NCBI GenBank assembly: GCA_013202315.1
Contig: JABMRZ010000290.1
Span: 1-9,601 of the forward strand
Length of the DNA stretch: 9,601 nt
Direction of reading: 5' to 3'
Origin: Candidatus Tariuqbacter arcticus
Lineage (GTDB): Bacteria > Electryoneota > Tariuqbacteria > Tariuqbacterales > Tariuqbacteraceae
Shown here piece after piece: positions 5,578 through 9,601 of the stretch. The first letter of the stretch is position 1. Every line of letters begins with the position of its first letter. A program made the translations under genes and the position numbers. The notes beneath the pieces are model-generated. The model was not told where the DNA came from. It saw only the letters and a program-made list of their open reading frames with translations, and made no database searches.

Positions 5578-7184
5578 AAACTTTATTGCAAATATTTGCC
5601 CCCATGCTGATTTTTGTCTACCATTGCTTTGACCGAATCGTTATCAACGGCTACCTTTCGATGCTATCGCGCCCGGAAAATGTAGTTTACTTCTTCAAGC
5701 AAGTTGTCGGAGTTGCATCTATCACCAAAGAAGTCCTGTCAGCGCGCACCAATCAATACCATAACTGGGTGGAATCGTTCGCCGGAAATCACGACATACC
5801 GATCCAATGGGCGGAGAAAGGTGTGCGCAAGGAAGACTTCGTGCGTCCCTGGCTGAGGAAGATGGAGCGACAGAACCGCTTCGGAGTCTATTTCATTTTC
5901 AAGAGCATGGAGCAGGGGAATACTTTTCGTTCAGTCAAGCCCAAGTATGAAACCGATGATTCCAATTACCGCATCCTGAAAAGGAAGCGCAGCCGTTTCA
6001 CCCATTATTATTACTACATTCGCGATGAAAAACTGGGGGCGATTGTCATTCGGGTGGCTTCTTATCTTCCTTTTCAGACCACCTGCCTTCTCAATGGACA
6101 CAATTTCATTGAGCGGGAACTTTTGCGGTCGGGGCTGAACTTCCAAAAGAACGACAACGCCTTCGTTTCCGCCAGCGACCCTCAGGCGGTGCAGGATGCT
6201 GCTGAGCGGCTGACGGCAGAAATTATCCAAGAAGGCCTCGATTACTGGACTTTGATTGTGGGCCCGAAGTTCTCAAAAAAAGAGCGAGAGGCGATGAACC
6301 TGCGGCGATTCTACGCTATTTCCCAGGTCGAGTATTGCCAGAACTTCATCTTTCGGCGCAATTTCCCCATCCGCAAGTTTTTCCAACGTGCTTGTGAATT
6401 GGGACTTTTTTCCTTGACAGCCGACAAGTTATCGCATATTTTCGGTTGGCGGATAACCAAGCGATTCAAGGGCAAACTGCAAACTGTGCTGGAACGAGTT
6501 GAGCAAAGACATCATATCCTGCGCGCCTATTTCAAAAATTCATTCGTCAAGCAATATGAGAAATTCCGCACCTTCCTGCGCCTGGAAGTCTGCAGTAACA
6601 ATCTGTACGACCTGCGGGTAAAGAAGTCGTTGGGGAACCTGTCGCTTGTGCGGGAGGTTTCCCGCGGTATCATTGACCGCTTTGCCGGTCTGCAAGCACA
6701 TGCGCTCAATGCTCACTTCGACTTTCCCCTGCTGCAAAGCCTGGCTTTGCCCATCACCTGCGTCAACACCCGCATCGCGGGCATCAAGATTCATGATACC
6801 AGAATGATCCGCTTGATGGAGACCTTGATGCACGCCGGTACATGTATGGCTGGCTGGACATCCGGTTTCATTCACGCTTTTATTGTAGCAAACTACGAAT
6901 TGCACGACTACACCATCAATCAATTGCGCTACGACTTGCGTAAAATGAAGGCGCATGGATTGATTGAACGCAATGGGCGGCATTATTCGTATTATCTGAC
7001 TGAAAAGGGAATGAAGGTGGCTGCCATTTTCGTCCTCTTCCACAAACGATTATTCGGTCCATTGGCTAACAGCCTTTTTCAACATCATCCCGATCGGAAA
7101 ATCGTCATTGAGAGCAAACTCGAAAGGGCTTATCATCAAGCCGACACTTCAATCGAGCAAGTTATTGATTTATTAGCAGCTTAG
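5574..7184 (+). CDS. Uncharacterised multicopy-family protein with C-terminal winged helix
   Basis: A 536-residue soluble protein. It resembles a large family usually left as hypothetical, or called MarR-like, in Planctomycetes, Acidobacteria and deltaproteobacteria. The family starts with a conserved HCFDRIVINGYL-like motif (here residues 17-28). Further family-like blocks are YFIFKSMEQGNTFRS (106-120) and an aromatic-rich block HYYYYIRDE...LNGHNFIERELL (144-184). A basic, aromatic segment YCQNFIFRRNFPIRKFF follows near 260-280. The C-terminus (about 440-490) looks like a winged helix, with a recognition-helix-like NQLRYDLRKMKAHGLI and a wing ending YYLTEKG. I could not assign DDE, HUH, serine or tyrosine recombinase residues. 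The ATG at 5574 has AAAGGAG nine bases upstream. The gene is intact, and its length is typical of what I recall for the family. A role as transposase or element-encoded DNA-binding protein is an inference. Confidence 0.7.
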   Translation: METLLQIFAPMLIFVYHCFDRIVINGYLSMLSRPENVVYFFKQVVGVASITKEVLSARTNQYHNWVESFAGNHDIPIQWAEKGVRKEDFVRPWLRKMERQNRFGVYFIFKSMEQGNTFRSVKPKYETDDSNYRILKRKRSRFTHYYYYIRDEKLGAIVIRVASYLPFQTTCLLNGHNFIERELLRSGLNFQKNDNAFVSASDPQAVQDAAERLTAEIIQEGLDYWTLIVGPKFSKKEREAMNLRRFYAISQVEYCQNFIFRRNFPIRKFFQRACELGLFSLTADKLSHIFGWRITKRFKGKLQTVLERVEQRHHILRAYFKNSFVKQYEKFRTFLRLEVCSNNLYDLRVKKSLGNLSLVREVSRGIIDRFAGLQAHALNAHFDFPLLQSLALPITCVNTRIAGIKIHDTRMIRLMETLMHAGTCMAGWTSGFIHAFIVANYELHDYTINQLRYDLRKMKAHGLIERNGRHYSYYLTEKGMKVAAIFVLFHKRLFGPLANSLFQHHPDRKIVIESKLERAYHQADTSIEQVIDLLAA

Positions 7185-7189
7185 ATCAG

Positions 7190-7210
7190 TGTAAGAGATG
7201 AACTCTTACA
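7190..7210 (+). terminator. Hairpin after the 536-residue gene
   Basis: TGTAAGAG (7190-7197) pairs perfectly with CTCTTACA (7203-7210) around the loop ATGAA, six bases after the stop. It is not followed by a T-run, so it may be a weak terminator, an RNA 3'-end stabiliser, or a structure at the right end of a mobile unit. Confidence 0.4.
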
Positions 7211-7433
7211 TCGGATGTGTAAGTATCTAAATCCTATTTTAGAGTAAATTACCAAAATAAGCGGATAAAAGCAACTCCTTTCTATGGGTGGTATATTATT
7301 TCCACATTCCTGCAAATCACCGGATTCAGCGGTCTCATCCATTCCGCATTCGGCGGATACCCTAAAGGTCGGGAAACACTTTATTATGAATAGATTCATA
7401 TTGACATAGAATTGAGGAATGATTCTCAAAACT
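7211..7433. other. Intergenic spacer upstream of the iorA promoter
   Basis: Mostly AT-rich and non-coding. A short GC-richer island (about 7305-7375) holds two similar 13-mers, CCGGATTCAGCGG (7320-7332) and CCGCATTCGGCGG (7344-7356). The second forms a small TCCGC/GCGGA hairpin. A minus-strand frame crosses the region but has no family resemblance or ribosome binding site. Nothing else could be identified. Confidence 0.4.
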
Positions 7434-7462
7434 TTGACAATGAACATTTTTTTTAGTAAATT
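7434..7462 (+). promoter_or_regulatory. Sigma70-type promoter of iorA
   Basis: A consensus TTGACA (7434-7439), a 17-base spacer containing a run of eight T, and a -10 TAAATT (7457-7462, 4 of 6 matches). Transcription would begin near 7469, giving a leader of about 105 bases before the iorA start. The same hexamer at 7401-7406 has no -10 at the right distance. Confidence 0.5.
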
Positions 7463-7575
7463 TGAACTTTGTGAATTATAAAGCAATACTACCGCGAGTA
7501 AAGTAGATTCCAATTTACGAAAACCGTTGAGTTTAATTCCGCCCACACAAAGACATCCATTAAAGGTCAATATAT

Positions 7576-9339
7576 ATGCAGATATTACTATCAGGCGATG
7601 AAGCGGCGGCGAGGGGGGCGTATGAAGCCGGATGCCGGTTCGGAGCCGCTTATCCGGGGACGCCGTCCACGGAGATATTGGAAAATTTTGTCAGGTATCC
7701 GGGAGTGCACGCTCAATGGTCGCCCAATGAGAAGGTCGCTTTCGAGGTGGGCATCGGAGCGTCGATGGGAGGAGTGAGGGCGCTGGTGACGATGAAGCAT
7801 GTGGGGGTCAATGTGGCGGCGGATCCGTTGATGACCTTCTCTTATACCGGCGGGAAAGGGGGGTTCGTACTGGTTTCAGCCGATGACCCCGAAATGCATT
7901 CATCGCAGAATGAACAGGACAGCCGCAGATGGGGACCGTTCGCCAAGATTCCCATCTTGGAACCGTCGGATTCGGACGAAACGCGCAGATTCGTAATGCT
8001 CGCTTTCGATATATCGGAGGAATTCGATACACCGGTGATGGTGCGTTTGACCACCCGTACCGCCCATTCCAAGGGATTGGTGAATGTAGGAGAAGCGCGC
8101 GAACTGGTCGAAGCTAAATACAAACGCAACATCGCCAAATATGTGATGATGCCAAATTTCGCCCGCGGCAGGCACACCATAGTCGAAAAGCGGATGATAA
8201 AATTGAAGGAGCTGACCGAAAAAATAGAAGTCAACTCCGAAGAGATGGGCGGCACATCGGTGGGAATTGTGACCGGCGGAGTGTCGTATCAGTATGTGAA
8301 GGAAGTTCTGCCGGATGCTTCGGTGTTCAAAATCGGGATGAGTTATCCGCTGCCGATTGAACGAATCCGAAAATTTGCGGAGAAGGTAGACAGATTGTTC
8401 GTAGTGGAGGAATTGGAACCTTTCTATGAAGAGCAGATGAAGATTCACGGCATCGAGTGCGAAGGGAAGCGATACCTTTCGCTGGAAGGTGAATTGAATC
8501 CGACCAGGTTGAAAAAAGGTTTGCATATTGCGGGGATAATTTCCGACGGCCGGGCGCTGCCGAAAGGCGATGAGGTCATACCTCGTCCGCCGGTGCTGTG
8601 CCCCGGATGCTCGCATCGAGGCGTATTTCACTCCTTGAAGAAGCTGAAGGCGGATGCGTTCGGAGATATCGGATGCTACACTTTAGCGGGGTTCAAGCCG
8701 CTGGAGGCTTTGCATACTACGATATGTATGGGGGCATCGATAGGGAACGCCATCGGCGCTTCGCTGGTGAAGGGGACGGAAAAAGCGGTGGCGGTCATCG
8801 GCGATTCCACCTTCCTCCATTCGGGCATCACCGGATTGCTGGATGCGGTTTACAGTCAGGCAACCATTACAGTCATCATTTTGGATAACCGCGCAACGGC
8901 TATGACCGGCGGTCAACAGCATCCCGCCACCGGCTATAACTTGGCGGGGGAGCCGGCGCCTGCGGTGGATATCGCTGAATTATGCGGGGCGCTGGGGGTG
9001 AAGAATATACGCTTGATCGACCCATATAACTTGGAAGAGACCAAGGCGGCGATTAAGGCTTCGATGGCGGAAGAAGGTCCTTCGGTGGTGATTACTACGC
9101 GTCCTTGTATGCTGTTCCCCAAGAAGATTAAGGGGCAGGCGTATTACATTACCGAGGAATGCAACGGATGCGGGGCGTGTTTCAGGATTGGATGTCCGTC
9201 TGTCCTGCCCGCAGGGGAATTTACGGAGAAAGGGCTGGAAAAGGCGATAATCGACGCTTCAACCTGTACAGGATGCGAAATATGCGTTCAGGTTTGTCCT
9301 ATCGATGTGATTTTTCCCTTGGAGAAGCAGGAGGCGTGA
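7576..9339 (+). CDS. iorA: Indolepyruvate:ferredoxin oxidoreductase, alpha subunit
   Basis: A 587-residue subunit of the oxygen-sensitive enzyme that converts indolepyruvate and other aryl-pyruvates, CoA and oxidised ferredoxin to the aryl-acetyl-CoA, CO2 and reduced ferredoxin, as a step in aromatic amino acid breakdown. The N-terminal domain has YPGTPSTEI (26-34), E52 in PNEKVAFE, and the conserved KHVGVNVAADP...DDPEMHSSQNEQDSR region at 74-117. A CPGCSHR motif lies at 342-348. The thiamine diphosphate site starts at G409-D410-S411 and ends near LDNRATAMTGGQ. The C-terminal ferredoxin domain has two [4Fe-4S] sets: C529, C532, C535, C540 and C564, C567, C570, C574. Length is normal for the family. 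AAAGG at 7562-7566 sets the ATG nine bases later. IorB, the partner subunit usually encoded next to it, is not seen in the remaining 262 bases. Confidence 0.95.
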   Translation: MQILLSGDEAAARGAYEAGCRFGAAYPGTPSTEILENFVRYPGVHAQWSPNEKVAFEVGIGASMGGVRALVTMKHVGVNVAADPLMTFSYTGGKGGFVLVSADDPEMHSSQNEQDSRRWGPFAKIPILEPSDSDETRRFVMLAFDISEEFDTPVMVRLTTRTAHSKGLVNVGEARELVEAKYKRNIAKYVMMPNFARGRHTIVEKRMIKLKELTEKIEVNSEEMGGTSVGIVTGGVSYQYVKEVLPDASVFKIGMSYPLPIERIRKFAEKVDRLFVVEELEPFYEEQMKIHGIECEGKRYLSLEGELNPTRLKKGLHIAGIISDGRALPKGDEVIPRPPVLCPGCSHRGVFHSLKKLKADAFGDIGCYTLAGFKPLEALHTTICMGASIGNAIGASLVKGTEKAVAVIGDSTFLHSGITGLLDAVYSQATITVIILDNRATAMTGGQQHPATGYNLAGEPAPAVDIAELCGALGVKNIRLIDPYNLEETKAAIKASMAEEGPSVVITTRPCMLFPKKIKGQAYYITEECNGCGACFRIGCPSVLPAGEFTEKGLEKAIIDASTCTGCEICVQVCPIDVIFPLEKQEA

Positions 9340-9357
9340 AACAATTCAATTGTTCAC
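9336..9357. repeat. Dyad spanning the iorA stop codon
   Basis: GTGAAACAATT (9336-9346) and AATTGTTCAC (9348-9357) are inverted copies apart from one bulged A, and the TGA stop (9337-9339) lies in the left arm. It may form an AT-rich hairpin in the mRNA. There is no T-tract. Confidence 0.45.
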
Positions 9358-9507
9358 CACAAAGACACGAAGGACTCTAAGATTCACAAAGAATTAGTGA
9401 ATATTAAGTGTCAGTATTGTAGTGAAATCCAAGAAGAAAGAATCACTTATTATTGTAACACTTTAGTTCTATGAAAATCTATGGTCAATTGTGATAGATT
9501 TCTTGAT

Positions 9508-9530
9508 GTCGGGGTTGAGACAACCCCGAC
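9508..9530. terminator. GC-rich hairpin GTCGGGGTT/AACCCCGAC
   Basis: A perfect 9-bp stem (9508-9516 with 9522-9530) around the loop GAGAC, followed by TAAAAGGTTTG rather than a T-run. It could end the iorA transcript, though it is about 170 bases downstream, or be a dispersed REP-like hairpin. Confidence 0.45.
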
Positions 9531-9561
9531 TAAAAGGTTTGTAAATATTAAAATGTAGCCA

Positions 9562-9576
9562 GGCTTCTCCGAAGCC
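9562..9576. repeat. Small GGCTTC/GAAGCC hairpin
   Basis: A perfect 6-bp stem (9562-9567 with 9571-9576) with the tight loop TCC. With the hairpin 30 bases to its left it makes a pair of adjacent GC-rich stems in AT-rich DNA, as in extragenic palindrome clusters. On the minus strand it is not followed by a T-run either. Confidence 0.4.
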
Positions 9577-9601
9577 GGGGATTCTTACTTTTAAACACAA
9601 C

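Larger units (their letters stand above)
5515..7210 (+). mobile_element. Putative mobile unit carrying the 536-residue gene
   Basis: The unit is proposed from three things: the family of its single gene, which I recall as multicopy in environmental bacteria; the structured leader on its left; and the hairpin just after its stop. No convincing terminal inverted repeats or target duplication could be matched between the flanks (GATTAGTTAC near 5462 and the complement of the 7215-7240 region are only loosely alike), so the ends are uncertain and the gene could be stationary. Confidence 0.35.
9340..9601. other. Non-coding right end
   Basis: No convincing gene. CACAAAGA occurs at 9358-9365 and 9385-9392 in a stretch of the ACCACAAAGACACGAAGG type, a common degenerate intergenic repeat. 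Two hairpins near the right end are listed separately. Start codons are present, but no reading frame has a ribosome binding site and useful length before the window edge. Confidence 0.5.

Noticed and set aside
6540..7043. Minus-strand open frame of 167 codons inside the 536-residue gene
   Set aside because: It is antisense to an intact recognised-family frame and shows no independent coding features.
7401..7406. First TTGACA upstream of iorA as the -35
   Set aside because: Sixteen to eighteen bases downstream there is no TATAAT-like hexamer; the second TTGACA at 7434 has one.
7181..7570. Minus-strand open frame of 129 codons in the spacer before iorA
   Set aside because: It covers the iorA promoter region and the hairpin at 7190, has low-quality composition and resembles no family. 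A short GC-richer island inside it could be a relic but is too short to judge.
7900..8631. Long minus-strand open frame (243 codons) inside iorA
   Set aside because: It lies wholly antisense to a strongly recognised gene, has H/R/F-rich composition typical of a shadow frame, and no ribosome binding site or family resemblance.

Overview
The window looks like chromosomal DNA from an uncultured or little-studied free-living bacterium of moderate GC content. It holds six protein-coding loci, all on the plus strand. A lipoprotein whose mature end reads C-L-N-P-F-A-P, together with actinobacterial-type LeuB, archaeal-type LeuC and IorA, is loosely reminiscent of candidate phyla around the FCB group (Latescibacterota/Zixibacteria-like). 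That placement is a weak inference; no rRNA or other phylogenetic marker is present.

Layout. Positions 1-227 are non-coding with a REP-like hairpin. Positions 228-1497 hold a two-gene unit: a small lipoprotein overlapping a divergent polysaccharide deacetylase (YibQ/DUF610). Positions 1498-1972 hold a MITE-like long inverted repeat, then a strong dyad and a good sigma70-type promoter for leuB (1973-3019). After an AT-rich hairpin comes an AT-rich gene of unknown function for a two-helix membrane protein (3100-3860), apparently frameshifted at a run of eight A. Repeat-rich spacer DNA then leads to leuC (4032-5291). Another cluster of small palindromes precedes a 536-residue gene (5574-7184). 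It belongs, as far as I recall, to a large uncharacterised multicopy family that behaves like a mobile element, and it has a leader able to fold over its own start. A promoter-bearing spacer leads to iorA (7576-9339), and the window ends in non-coding DNA with three dyads.

Functionally, LeuB and LeuC are consecutive-pathway enzymes of leucine synthesis (or a related 2-oxoacid chain elongation). The partner subunits LeuD and IorB and the synthase LeuA are not in the window. IorA oxidises aryl-pyruvates from amino acid breakdown and supplies reduced ferredoxin. The leuB-leuC-iorA region looks like a metabolic neighbourhood broken up by acquired DNA: the AT-rich gene, the mobile-type gene and several dispersed hairpin repeats.

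I did not find a clear new defence or CRISPR-like system. The best leads are the A8 frameshift gene, the 536-residue mobile-type family with its self-masking leader, and the 18-bp dyad directly upstream of the leuB promoter.
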